This document shows, one piece after another, positions 25,173-33,740 of a DNA stretch of 41,835 nucleotides (positions are counted from its first letter, which is position 1; every line of letters begins with the position of its first letter). This stretch comes from an uncultured Clostridia bacterium (lineage in GTDB: Bacteria; Bacillota; Clostridia; TANB77; CAG-508). Position numbers and translations under genes: made by a program. The stretch is taken from assembly GCA_947601495.1 (NCBI GenBank), contig CANQGE010000012.1, positions 1 through 41,835 on the forward strand. The letters are read 5' to 3'. Below the pieces are notes generated by a model. That model saw nothing but the letters and a program-made list of their open reading frames with translations. It was not told the DNA's origin and did no database searches.

Positions 25173-25961
25173 ATGATAAATATTTATGATTTGTGGTTTT
25201 CAAATTTACAAATTAGCAATTTATGCAAAATAAAATTATTAGATAAGTTTGAAAATAGTAAAAATCTTTGGAACATAAAAAAAGAAGAATTATTAAAAAA
25301 TAATATTACAAGTAAAGTGCTAGAGGAAATTCTTGATGCTAAAAAGAAATTAAACTTAGAAAAATATATTAATTATATTGAAAAAAAGAATATAAAATTA
25401 ATTTCTTTTAAAAATGATGAATATCCTAATATTTTGAAAAATATTAATAATTTTCCTGCATATTTATATATAAGGGGAAATATTGATAATTTATATGATG
25501 ATAATGTATCCATAGTTGGCTCTAGAATAGCAAGCGAATATGGAAAATATGTGGCTAGAAAAATTTCGAAAGAAATTGCGGATAAAAATGTAAATGTGAT
25601 AAGTGGATTAGCTACAGGAATAGATAAATTTGCTCATTTAGGAGCTTTAGATAGTAAAATTGGAAAAACAGTAGCTGTTTTGGGAACAGGAGTATCTGAT
25701 GAAGAGATTTATCCTTTCGAAAATAAAAGATTATTCGAAAGAATTTTGGAAAATAATGGAACTATAATTTCAGAATTTAAACTTGGAACAAAACCAGAAA
25801 AATATAATTTCCCATTGAGAAACAGAATTATAAGTGGACTATCTAAAAAAGTAATTGTAGTTGAAGCAAAAGAAAAAAGTGGAAGCTTAATTACAGCAGA
25901 TTATGCTTTAGAGCAAGGAAAAGACGTTTTTGCTGTTCCTCGGAAATATAAATTCAATTAA
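25173..25961 (+). CDS. dprA: DNA processing protein DprA, frameshifted near its C-terminus
   Basis: DprA loads RecA on incoming single-stranded DNA in transformation. The N-terminal helical region (1-95) is followed by the Rossmann-like DprA fold: VSIVGSRIASEYGKYVARKI, NVISGLATGIDKFAHLGAL, VAVLGTGVSDEEIYPFENKRL, FPLRNRIISGLSKKVIVVEA, SGSLITADYALEQGKDVFAVP. The frame then reads RKYKFN and stops at 25961, whereas the family continues with GN and an SxGTNxLI motif. That continuation exists in the next frame after the extra C at about 25941 and ends at 26034. The core fold is complete; only the last 30 residues are lost. AGGAG precedes the ATG. A C-terminal winged-helix domain, present in some DprA proteins, would be absent even if the frame were repaired. 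Confidence 0.9.
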   Translation: MINIYDLWFSNLQISNLCKIKLLDKFENSKNLWNIKKEELLKNNITSKVLEEILDAKKKLNLEKYINYIEKKNIKLISFKNDEYPNILKNINNFPAYLYIRGNIDNLYDDNVSIVGSRIASEYGKYVARKISKEIADKNVNVISGLATGIDKFAHLGALDSKIGKTVAVLGTGVSDEEIYPFENKRLFERILENNGTIISEFKLGTKPEKYNFPLRNRIISGLSKKVIVVEAKEKSGSLITADYALEQGKDVFAVPRKYKFN

Positions 25962-26034
25962 TTCTATTGGAACTAATAAATTAATTTTAGAAGGAGCAAG
26001 CATATTTACTAAAACTGACGATTTATTTTATTAA
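25942..26034 (+). pseudogene. dprA: Out-of-frame C-terminal remnant of dprA
   Basis: From 25942 the frame reads GNINSINSIGTNKLILEGA and on to TDDLFY, then TAA at 26032-26034. This is the expected DprA ending. Deleting one base at about 25941 joins it to the main ORF. Confidence 0.8.
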
Positions 26035-26040
26035 TAAAAA

Positions 26041-26080
26041 TATTAAATTTTAAAGCAAAAAAATGCTTTTAATTTTAATA
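26041..26080. terminator. AT-rich hairpin after dprA, possible terminator
   Basis: Arms 26041-26057 and 26064-26080 pair at 15 of 17 positions around a loop of six A. T tracts lie inside the arms rather than after them, so termination is only possible. Confidence 0.4.
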
Positions 26081-26195
26081 AAAAAATAATAAAAAAGGCT
26101 TTATCTTTTTACTAAATTATAATATAATACAACTTGATAAATAGGAAAATTAGAAGTATTCAAATTTAATGTTTTTCTATTGTGAAGGAGGAGTT

Positions 26196-28970
26196 ATGGA
26201 AGCAGAGGAAGATAAAACAAAAAGAATAAAAACTTCAGAACTTAATAAAAAAGCTAAAAAGAAAACAAAAAAATCAAAAAATGGAAAAGTAAAATTTAAA
26301 GATAAACATCCAAAAGCAGCTAAAAGAATAAAAATAGGAATACTAGTATTTATTGCACTATTAATTATTGGTGCAGGAGTATTAGTAGGAGCTTTTGTTG
26401 GCATATTTGGAGAAGAGCTAAAAATTGATGAAAAAAGCTTAGTAGTAGGAGACGAAAATTCTACTGTTTATGATGCTGATGGAAACTTAATAGCAACTCT
26501 AAGTGGAGATGCTAAAAGAAAAAGTGTTCCACTATCTGAAATGTCAGAATACTTGCCAAAAGCATATGTAGCAATAGAAGATGAAAGATTTTATAAACAT
26601 TCAGGAATAGATATAGGAAGAACAGCTTATGCTACATTTACTTATATTATTCATTTTGGAAAATCAAGTTTTGGTGGAAGTACCATAACACAACAAGTTA
26701 TCAAAAATATCACTCAAGACAAAGAAAGAACAGCTTTAGCAGGTGTAATGAGAAAAGTAAAAGAAATATCAAAAGCTATACAAGTAGAACACATTTTGTC
26801 TAAAGACCAAATATTAGAATTATATTTAAATTTAATATTTGTTGGTGGAGAAGACATAAATGGTGTTGAGCTTGGTTCAATATATTACTTTGATAAAAGT
26901 GCAAAAGATTTAAGTCTTGCAGAATGTGCATATATGGCAGGAATAAATAATTCTCCAAATGCATATAAACCATTCTCAGACTTTGGTGGTGATGAAACTA
27001 AAAAAGCAGAAATGCAAGATAAAATAAAAACTAGAACAAAAACTGTTTTGAATAAAATGAAAGACCTAAAATATATTACAGATGACCAATATAAAGAAGC
27101 AGTTGCAGAAGTAGATAATGGCTTAAACTTTAAAAATGGAGATAGAGCAAAAGTTACAGCAGATGTATCATATCATACAGAAGCTGCTCTTAACCAAATT
27201 GTAGACCAAATTATAGAACAAAACCCAGATATGAACAGAGATACTGCTAAAATGCATTTATATAGCAGTGGATATAAAATATATACAACACAAAAAACAG
27301 ATATTCAAACAGCTCTAGAAGAAGAAATAGTAAAAGATCAATATTTTACTTCTTCAAAATACAAAGACAAAAATAAAGAAACTGGAAAAGAAGAATCAGT
27401 AACACAATATTCTACACCAACAATGGTAATAGAAGATCATAAAACAGGTCAAATAGTTGCAGCTGCAACTGCAACTGGAGATAAAGAAAACAGAAGTGCA
27501 ATAACAAAACTTGGATATTTAAATTTCCCAACTGCAATAAAGAAACAAACAGGTTCATCAATGAAACCAATATCAGTAATAGCTCCAGGATTGGAAACTG
27601 GAAAAATTACAGGTGCTACTGTATATGATGACTGTCCTACTACTTTTGGAGGAAATTGGTCTCCAAAAGAGTGGTATGAAGGTTATAAAGGTTTAATGAA
27701 TATGCGTACAGCAGTTGCATTATCAGCAAACATTCCTCATGCAAAAGCTTTATCAGATATAGGAGTTGAGGCATCAGCAGAATTTTGTGAGAGTGTTGGA
27801 CTTCCAGATCTTTCTGCATCAGGACTTTCTCTTGCGTTAGGAGGATTAGATGAAGGTGTTTCTCCAGCCCAAATGGTATCTGCATATTCAGCAATTGCAA
27901 ATGGAGGGGTTTATGTAACACCAACATTCTATACAAAAGTAGAAGACTCTATGGGAAATGTTGTGTATGAACCTAAAAAAGAAGAAAAACAAGTTATGAG
28001 TGAGCAAAATGCTTACATCGCAAAAAGTATCTTAACACAACCAGTAGTTGGAGCTGGCGGAACAGCAACTTATTGTGCAATTCCAGGAATGGATGTTGCA
28101 GCAAAAACTGGAACAACAAATGATGATTTTGATAGATGGCTTTCAGGATTCACACCATACTATACAGCAACATGTTGGTATGGATATGAACACAATGCAG
28201 AAGTACATGCAAGTGGAAACCCAGCAGGAAAAATTTGGGATGCTGTTATGACAGCAATACACAAAGATTTAGACAATGCAAAATTTGAGAGACCAGAAGG
28301 AATTATAGAACAAAGTGTATGCAGAATTTCTGGAAAACTTGCAACACCAGAGTGTGGAGAAAATGCTTATACAGAACTATTTACAGAATCAAGCCTTCCA
28401 ACAGAAAGCTGTGAAGGGCACTCACCAATTAGAATATGTAATGATTCAGGAAAATTAGCAACAGAATTCTGTACAAATGTAACAGAAACTGTAGGATATT
28501 TGCCAGAACGTGAAAGAAATGCAGTTTGGTCATCACAACACACAGTATCAGCTACAGAGGTGCCAGAAGAAACTTGCGATATTCACGTAGCACCACCACA
28601 TCAACATAGCTTTACACAAAAAATATCAGAAAGAGCTGCTTCTTGTACACAAGAGGGAGAAATAGTATGGCAATGTGAATGTGGAGAAACACAAACACAA
28701 AAAACAGAAAAAGCAGCACATAAATGGACTGCTTGGAAAGTAATAACACCTGCAACTGAAGAAAAAGAAGGATCACAAGAAAGATACTGTGAAATTTGTA
28801 AAACAAAAGAGACGCAAGCTATCGAAAAATTAAAACCAACTACACAAACGGATCCATCAACTAACACAACACCTTCAACTGGAGGAAGTGAAGGAACAAC
28901 CACACCAGGAGGAAGTGACACAGGTGGTACTACTGATCCAGATGAACCAGATTCTGGAGAAGGCTCATAA
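26196..28970 (+). CDS. Class A penicillin-binding protein, second paralogue with Cys-rich tail
   Basis: 924 aa from the ATG at 26196, chosen because GGAGGAG (26187-26193) directly precedes it; the frame is open from 26169. Layout follows the first PBP: basic cytosolic tail, one membrane helix, GT51 domain (AIEDERFYKHSG, GGSTITQQVIKN), transpeptidase domain (SSMK, SAN, KTGT). Beyond residue about 800 it has an extension the first copy lacks: a HQHSFTQKI/CECGETQTQK/CEICKTKETQ module of paired Cys and His, then a Gly/Ser/Thr/Pro-rich tail. Such Cys/His modules recur in clostridial surface proteins and may bind metal or form a small fold (inference). It is a tandem duplicate with diverged ends, presumably with partly different roles. 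Confidence 0.95.
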   Translation: MEAEEDKTKRIKTSELNKKAKKKTKKSKNGKVKFKDKHPKAAKRIKIGILVFIALLIIGAGVLVGAFVGIFGEELKIDEKSLVVGDENSTVYDADGNLIATLSGDAKRKSVPLSEMSEYLPKAYVAIEDERFYKHSGIDIGRTAYATFTYIIHFGKSSFGGSTITQQVIKNITQDKERTALAGVMRKVKEISKAIQVEHILSKDQILELYLNLIFVGGEDINGVELGSIYYFDKSAKDLSLAECAYMAGINNSPNAYKPFSDFGGDETKKAEMQDKIKTRTKTVLNKMKDLKYITDDQYKEAVAEVDNGLNFKNGDRAKVTADVSYHTEAALNQIVDQIIEQNPDMNRDTAKMHLYSSGYKIYTTQKTDIQTALEEEIVKDQYFTSSKYKDKNKETGKEESVTQYSTPTMVIEDHKTGQIVAAATATGDKENRSAITKLGYLNFPTAIKKQTGSSMKPISVIAPGLETGKITGATVYDDCPTTFGGNWSPKEWYEGYKGLMNMRTAVALSANIPHAKALSDIGVEASAEFCESVGLPDLSASGLSLALGGLDEGVSPAQMVSAYSAIANGGVYVTPTFYTKVEDSMGNVVYEPKKEEKQVMSEQNAYIAKSILTQPVVGAGGTATYCAIPGMDVAAKTGTTNDDFDRWLSGFTPYYTATCWYGYEHNAEVHASGNPAGKIWDAVMTAIHKDLDNAKFERPEGIIEQSVCRISGKLATPECGENAYTELFTESSLPTESCEGHSPIRICNDSGKLATEFCTNVTETVGYLPERERNAVWSSQHTVSATEVPEETCDIHVAPPHQHSFTQKISERAASCTQEGEIVWQCECGETQTQKTEKAAHKWTAWKVITPATEEKEGSQERYCEICKTKETQAIEKLKPTTQTDPSTNTTPSTGGSEGTTTPGGSDTGGTTDPDEPDSGEGS

Positions 28971-29012
28971 GATTATGATGATTTATTAAACAAATTCAAA
29001 TAAAATATTCAT

Positions 29013-29031
29013 GGGCGGATAGTCTCCGCCC
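29013..29031. other. GC-rich hairpin upstream of cysS
   Basis: GGGCGGA (29013-29019) and TCCGCCC (29025-29031) form a perfect 7-bp stem with a 5-nt loop. Twelve of the 14 stem bases are G or C in a very AT-rich region. There is no T tract after it on either strand, so it is not a standard terminator. Confidence 0.6.
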
Positions 29032-29056
29032 AAAAATTAATATAAGGAGATAATGC

Positions 29057-30442
29057 ATGAGTATAAAATTTTATAATACTTTAACAAGAACAAAAGAGGA
29101 GTTTAAGCCAATTGATGAGAAAGAAATAAGAATGTATTCATGTGGTCCTACTGTATATTATTATGCTCACATAGGAAACTTAAGAGCATATTTATTTATG
29201 GATAACTTAAGAAGGGTATTAAAATATAATGGATATAAATTAAAACATGTTATGAACATAACAGATGTTGGACACCTTGTATCTGATGCTGATGAAGGCG
29301 AAGATAAAATGATGAAAGCAGCAAAAAGAGAAAATAAAAATCCATTTGAAATTGCAGATTTTTATATGAATGCTTTTATGAAAGACATTGAAAAATTAAA
29401 TATAGATAAACCAGAAATAATTGCAAGAGCAACAGAACACATAGATGTTATGGAAGAATATGTAAAGAAAATAATTGAAAATGGATTTACATATCAAACA
29501 GAAGATACAATATATTTTGATACATCAAAACTTAAAAAATATGGAATACTATCAAATAGAAATGTAGAAGAACAAAAAGCCGGGGCAAGAGTTGAATTTG
29601 ATAAAAACAAAAAAAATATATCAGATTTTGCTTTATGGATAAAAGCACCAGAAAATCACATAATGAAATGGGATTCTTTCTTTGGGAAATCTTATCCAGG
29701 ATGGCATTTAGAGTGCTCAGCAATGGGATATAAATATTTAGGAGACCATTTTGATATTCACACAGGCGGAGTAGACCATATTCCAATTCATCATGAAAAC
29801 GAAATTGCACAAAGTCAAGGATTTTGCGGAAAAATACCCGCAAATTATTGGATGCATGTTGAGTTTTTACAAATTAATGGCGGAAAAATGTCAAAAAGTT
29901 TAAATAACTTATATACATTAAAAGACTTAGAAGAAAAGGGTTACGAACCATTAGTTTATAGAATGTTCAACTATACTTCAAATTATAGAGCACAAATAAA
30001 TTTCACATTCGAAGCAATGGATTCAGCTAAAATCGCTTTAAATAGATTAAGAGAAGGATATTTAAAACATAGTGAAGGAACAGAAGATGTTTCAGATGAA
30101 GAAATAAAAGGCTATGAAGAAAAGTTTTTAGAAGCAATTAATGATGACTTAAATATGCCTGTTGCTATGAGTGTTGTTTGGGATGTTGTTAAAAATCCTA
30201 AAAAATCTAAAAAATTGCAAAATCTTCTTTTAAAATTTGATGAAGTTTTAGGATTAAATTTAAAAGATTATCAAAAACAAGAAAATATTTTACCAGAAGA
30301 AATAAAAACTTTAGTAGAGCAAAGAAATGAAGCAAGAGCTACTAAAAATTGGAGCGAATCTGATAGAATTAGAGATTTATTAATAGAAAAAGGCTATACA
30401 GTAAAAGATAGTAAAGAAGGAACAATAGTAGAAAAACAATAA
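29057..30442 (+). CDS. cysS: Cysteine--tRNA ligase
   Basis: 461 aa, usual length. It charges tRNA-Cys. The zinc-binding SCGPTVY (Cys29), the HIGH-type AHIGNLR, NITDVGHL, the GWHLECSAM and GGVDHIPIHHENE zinc ligands, and the KMSKS loop (GGKMSKSLNN) are all present, and the C-terminal domain is complete. AAGGAG precedes the ATG. Only 86 nt separate it from the PBP gene and they contain no T-box leader; instead there is a GC-rich hairpin. cysE or mrnC, frequent neighbours in other Firmicutes, are absent. Confidence 0.97.
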   Translation: MSIKFYNTLTRTKEEFKPIDEKEIRMYSCGPTVYYYAHIGNLRAYLFMDNLRRVLKYNGYKLKHVMNITDVGHLVSDADEGEDKMMKAAKRENKNPFEIADFYMNAFMKDIEKLNIDKPEIIARATEHIDVMEEYVKKIIENGFTYQTEDTIYFDTSKLKKYGILSNRNVEEQKAGARVEFDKNKKNISDFALWIKAPENHIMKWDSFFGKSYPGWHLECSAMGYKYLGDHFDIHTGGVDHIPIHHENEIAQSQGFCGKIPANYWMHVEFLQINGGKMSKSLNNLYTLKDLEEKGYEPLVYRMFNYTSNYRAQINFTFEAMDSAKIALNRLREGYLKHSEGTEDVSDEEIKGYEEKFLEAINDDLNMPVAMSVVWDVVKNPKKSKKLQNLLLKFDEVLGLNLKDYQKQENILPEEIKTLVEQRNEARATKNWSESDRIRDLLIEKGYTVKDSKEGTIVEKQ

Positions 30443-30465
30443 AATTTTGGAGGAAATTTAAGCTC

Positions 30466-31521
30466 GTGAGACTATTAGAAGAAAATGATAAAAAACGTTA
30501 TAAAGAATTCCTTGAAAATCATGAAAGATGTAACTTTCAACAATCTTTAGAATGGGGAAATGTAAAAACAAGCTGGAAAAAAGAAGTTATATTATCAGAA
30601 GATGAAAATGGAAACATAAGAGGAAGTCTTTGCGTTTGGATTCGAAAAATACCTATTTTTGGAAACATTATGTATTCAGCAAGAGGACCTGTTTGTGATA
30701 TCTATAATGAAGAAATAATAGCAGATTTAGTAGAAGGTGCAGATCTTCTTGCAAAAAAATATAAAGCATTTGTTTTAAGAGTAGAACCAGACATTTTAAA
30801 AACAGATGAAAAATTTAGGGAAATAATTTCAAAACATAAATTTAAAATAAAAGATGACAGTAAAGACTTTAAAGATGAAATTCAACCAAGATTTGTTTTT
30901 AGATTAGACATAAAAGGAAAAACAAAAGATGAAATTTTTAATAATTTTCATCAAAAAACAAGATATAATGTTCGTTTAGCAACTAAAAAAGGAGTTGTTA
31001 TAAAAGAAGGAACGAAAGACGATTTAAAAGAGTTTCATAAAATAATGGTAGAAACAGGAGAAAGAGATAACTTCATTATTAGAAGTTTAGCTTATTTTGA
31101 AAAAATGTATGATGAAATGGCACCAGACCATATGAAACTTTTAATGGCATATCATGAAGATGAACCAATAGCTGGAATTATACCAATTATGTATGGAAAT
31201 AAGGTTTGGTATTTATATGGAGCAAGCAGTAATAAACATAGAAACTTAATGCCAAATTATTTACTTCAATGGACTATGATACAAGAAGCAATAGATAGAG
31301 GTGCAGATATGTACGACTTTAGAGGTGTATCTGGAGTTGTAGATGAATCACATCCTCAATATGGTTTATATCGATTTAAAAAAGGATTTAATGCAGAATT
31401 TACAGAATTTATTGGAGAAATTTATATTCCATATAAACCATTAGCTTATAAATTATATAAATTAGCAGAAAAAACATATAGATCTTTAAGAACTTTAAAA
31501 AAGAAATTATCTTCAAAATAG
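30466..31521 (+). CDS. FemAB-family aminoacyltransferase (peptidoglycan interpeptide bridge)
   Basis: 351 aa, two GNAT-like subdomains. FemABX enzymes add amino acids from aminoacyl-tRNA to the lipid II stem peptide. The N-terminal NFQQSLEWGNVK and the RGPVCD segment, the KTRYNVRLATKKGV motif (about residues 166-180), LYGASSNKHRNLMPNYLLQW and the ending YDFRGVSGV...GLYRFKKGF match the family. The start is GTG at 30466 with GGAGG 12 nt upstream. It lacks the seryl-tRNA synthetase-like coiled-coil arm seen in FemA, more like FemX or the FmhB type. The amino acid added cannot be told. It follows cysS by 23 nt. Confidence 0.9.
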   Translation: MRLLEENDKKRYKEFLENHERCNFQQSLEWGNVKTSWKKEVILSEDENGNIRGSLCVWIRKIPIFGNIMYSARGPVCDIYNEEIIADLVEGADLLAKKYKAFVLRVEPDILKTDEKFREIISKHKFKIKDDSKDFKDEIQPRFVFRLDIKGKTKDEIFNNFHQKTRYNVRLATKKGVVIKEGTKDDLKEFHKIMVETGERDNFIIRSLAYFEKMYDEMAPDHMKLLMAYHEDEPIAGIIPIMYGNKVWYLYGASSNKHRNLMPNYLLQWTMIQEAIDRGADMYDFRGVSGVVDESHPQYGLYRFKKGFNAEFTEFIGEIYIPYKPLAYKLYKLAEKTYRSLRTLKKKLSSK

Positions 31522-31566
31522 TTAATATTTTTTTAAGCTTTCCATAATAAAATGAAAGGAAATAAA

Positions 31567-32664
31567 TTGAAAAGACTAGAAATAAACAAGAAAGATTTAA
31601 AAAATAACCTAAGCATTATTAGAAATATAATAGGCGAAAATAAAACTAAAATAATAGCAGTTGTTAAAGCAAATGGTATGGGACTTGGCTTAGTAGAATA
31701 TGCTAAATTTCTAACAGAAAATGAAATAGATTATTTAGCAGTAGCAAATATAGATGAGGCTCTTGCTTTAAGAAAAGCAAATATTAATACAAAAATATTA
31801 ATGCTAACACCAATTATAAGCAAAGAAGAATTGCAATTATTAATTGAAAATGATATAACTTTAACAATTGGAAGTTTAGAAGAATTTAAAATTTTAAAAG
31901 AAGTAGTAGAAATTTCTGATAAAGAAGAGGTAAAAGTTCATATTAAAATAGATACAGGCTTTGGAAGATATGGCTTTCTATATAATGATGTAAGTTCAAT
32001 TTTAGAAATATTAAAAAGTGAAAGCAAAATAAAAATAGAAGGCACATATACTCATTTTTCAAAACCTGAAGACAAAAAGTGGACAAGACTACAATTTAAT
32101 AGATTTTTAAGTTTAGTTAAATCTATTGAAGAAAAAGGATATAACTTAGGAATGCTTCACACTTCTGCATCTACTGCATTTTTAAAATATCCAGAAATGT
32201 GGCTTGATGCAGTTAGAATTGGGTCTGTTATTCAAGGACGCACCTTAGCACATGTAGAAGGACTTGAAAAAATAGGCACTTTTAAAGCAAACATTACAGA
32301 AATAAAGAACTTACCAGAAGGATATAACATTAGCTATGGAAATACTTATAAAACTAAAAAGAATACTAAAATTGCAATAGTGCCAGTTGGATATATGGAT
32401 GGCTTAAATAGAAACAAATTAAGAGATGATTTTTCTTTTAAAAATAATTTAATTTCTGTTGGTATGGAAATTAAAAAAATATTTAAGAGCAATAACCTAA
32501 AAGTAAAAATAAATGGTGAATATTATAAAGTAATTGGAAGACTTGGAATGTATCATGCAATTATAGACATAACCAAAAGTAATAATATTAATATAGGTGA
32601 TGAAGTAGAGTTACCTATAAAACCTTTACAAACAAGTAATGAAATCAGAAGGGAGTATGTATAG
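31567..32664 (+). CDS. Alanine racemase family protein, divergent active-site motifs
   Basis: 365 aa from a TTG at 31567, preferred because AAAGGA (31555-31560) lies 6 nt upstream; an ATG at 31552 is in frame but has no ribosome binding site. The PLP-barrel fold is clear: IIAVVKANGMG with the PLP lysine, KIDTGFGRYGF, THFS, ISYGNTYKTK with the second catalytic Tyr, IAIVPVGYMDGL. Several positions differ from classical Alr: KANAYGHG is KANGMGLG, VRPGIxLYG is VRIGSVIQGR, and CMDQ is GMYH. It may be a paralogous racemase with a different substrate, or the house alanine racemase in variant form. It overlaps the next gene by one base. Confidence 0.82.
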   Translation: MKRLEINKKDLKNNLSIIRNIIGENKTKIIAVVKANGMGLGLVEYAKFLTENEIDYLAVANIDEALALRKANINTKILMLTPIISKEELQLLIENDITLTIGSLEEFKILKEVVEISDKEEVKVHIKIDTGFGRYGFLYNDVSSILEILKSESKIKIEGTYTHFSKPEDKKWTRLQFNRFLSLVKSIEEKGYNLGMLHTSASTAFLKYPEMWLDAVRIGSVIQGRTLAHVEGLEKIGTFKANITEIKNLPEGYNISYGNTYKTKKNTKIAIVPVGYMDGLNRNKLRDDFSFKNNLISVGMEIKKIFKSNNLKVKINGEYYKVIGRLGMYHAIIDITKSNNINIGDEVELPIKPLQTSNEIRREYV

Positions 32665-33719
32665 TGGAAGAAAACGTACAAAGTAAAAAAATAGGATTTT
32701 TTAAAAGATTAAAAATGGCAATATTTAAACTAGAAGATTATGGAATGTTTTTAGGAGAACGAGTATCTGTTGCTTTTAAATACTTTTTTATATTAGTATT
32801 GCTAGCATCTATAATAATTTCAGTAGCTACAACTGTTGACTTTTTCAAAATGGTTAATAAGATAAGTAATTACATTCAAAATGAATTACCAGAATTTGTT
32901 TATGAAGAAGGAAAGCTACATTTTGATAATTATATTGAAGCTTATGACCATGAATATGATTTTGGATTAATTATAAATACAGATGATAATTTAACAGAAG
33001 AAAACTTAAAAGAATATAAAAACAAATTTACTACTTCTGGAATAATCATTTTAAATACTAAAGCAATTTTTATATCTGAAGGAAATGAAATAGAAGAAAA
33101 TTATGAAACATTAACAAATAATTATGGAATAAACATAAACAATAAAAACGATTTAATGAAATTTTTGCAAAAAAGCACAGTTGCAAAATTAATAGGAACT
33201 TATTTTATAGTTGATTGCGTTGCAACATATATTGTAAATTTAATATCTGTATTGCTAGATTTATGCATTGTAGCTGTTTTTGGATGGATAGCAGCAAAAT
33301 TCTGTGGTATTAATTTCAAATTAGCACCAATGTTTGCATTAGCAATATACTCATTATCATTATCAATAGTACTATATTGTGTTTATAATGTTGTATATAT
33401 ATTTACTAGATTTTACATTCAATACTTTAATGTAATATACTTATTAATAGCTTATGTATATATAATTGCAGCTATATTTATGATAAAGTATGATTTAATA
33501 AAACAAACAGCAGAGCTTCAAAAAATTATAGAAGTACAAAAACAAGTAAGAAAAGAAATTGATGAACAAGAAGAGGAAGAACCTGAAGAAGAAAATAAGG
33601 AAGAAAAAGAAGATAAAAAAGAGAAAAAAGATGATTCTAAAGAAGAAAAAGATAAAGGAAAAACAGATGATGAACCAGTAATTGAAAGTAATAAAGAACC
33701 AGATGGTTCTGAAATCTAG
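32664..33719 (+). CDS. DUF1189 family membrane protein
   Basis: 351 aa. The start is GTG at 32664, one base overlapping the racemase stop (TAGTG), with GGGAG 8 nt upstream. One membrane helix at about 38-58 is followed by an extracellular region of about 110 residues containing GLIINTDDNLTEENL and GIIILNTKAIFI, characteristic of DUF1189. Three or four helices follow (about 172-200, 215-235, 245-270), and then a long Glu/Lys tail in the cytosol. The family has no assigned role. Tight coupling with the racemase and with ftsH suggests joint expression. Confidence 0.85.
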   Translation: MEENVQSKKIGFFKRLKMAIFKLEDYGMFLGERVSVAFKYFFILVLLASIIISVATTVDFFKMVNKISNYIQNELPEFVYEEGKLHFDNYIEAYDHEYDFGLIINTDDNLTEENLKEYKNKFTTSGIIILNTKAIFISEGNEIEENYETLTNNYGININNKNDLMKFLQKSTVAKLIGTYFIVDCVATYIVNLISVLLDLCIVAVFGWIAAKFCGINFKLAPMFALAIYSLSLSIVLYCVYNVVYIFTRFYIQYFNVIYLLIAYVYIIAAIFMIKYDLIKQTAELQKIIEVQKQVRKEIDEQEEEEPEEENKEEKEDKKEKKDDSKEEKDKGKTDDEPVIESNKEPDGSEI

Positions 33720-33740
33720 AAGAAGGAATGTGTGTATTTT

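Noticed and set aside
26095-26128. Promoter for the second PBP gene at the TATAATATAAT stretch
   Set aside because: Two overlapping -10 candidates exist but neither has a convincing -35; too weak to list as a feature.
28971-29056. Possible T-box riboswitch before cysS
   Set aside because: Only 86 nt are available and neither the T-box sequence nor a specifier loop arrangement can be seen.
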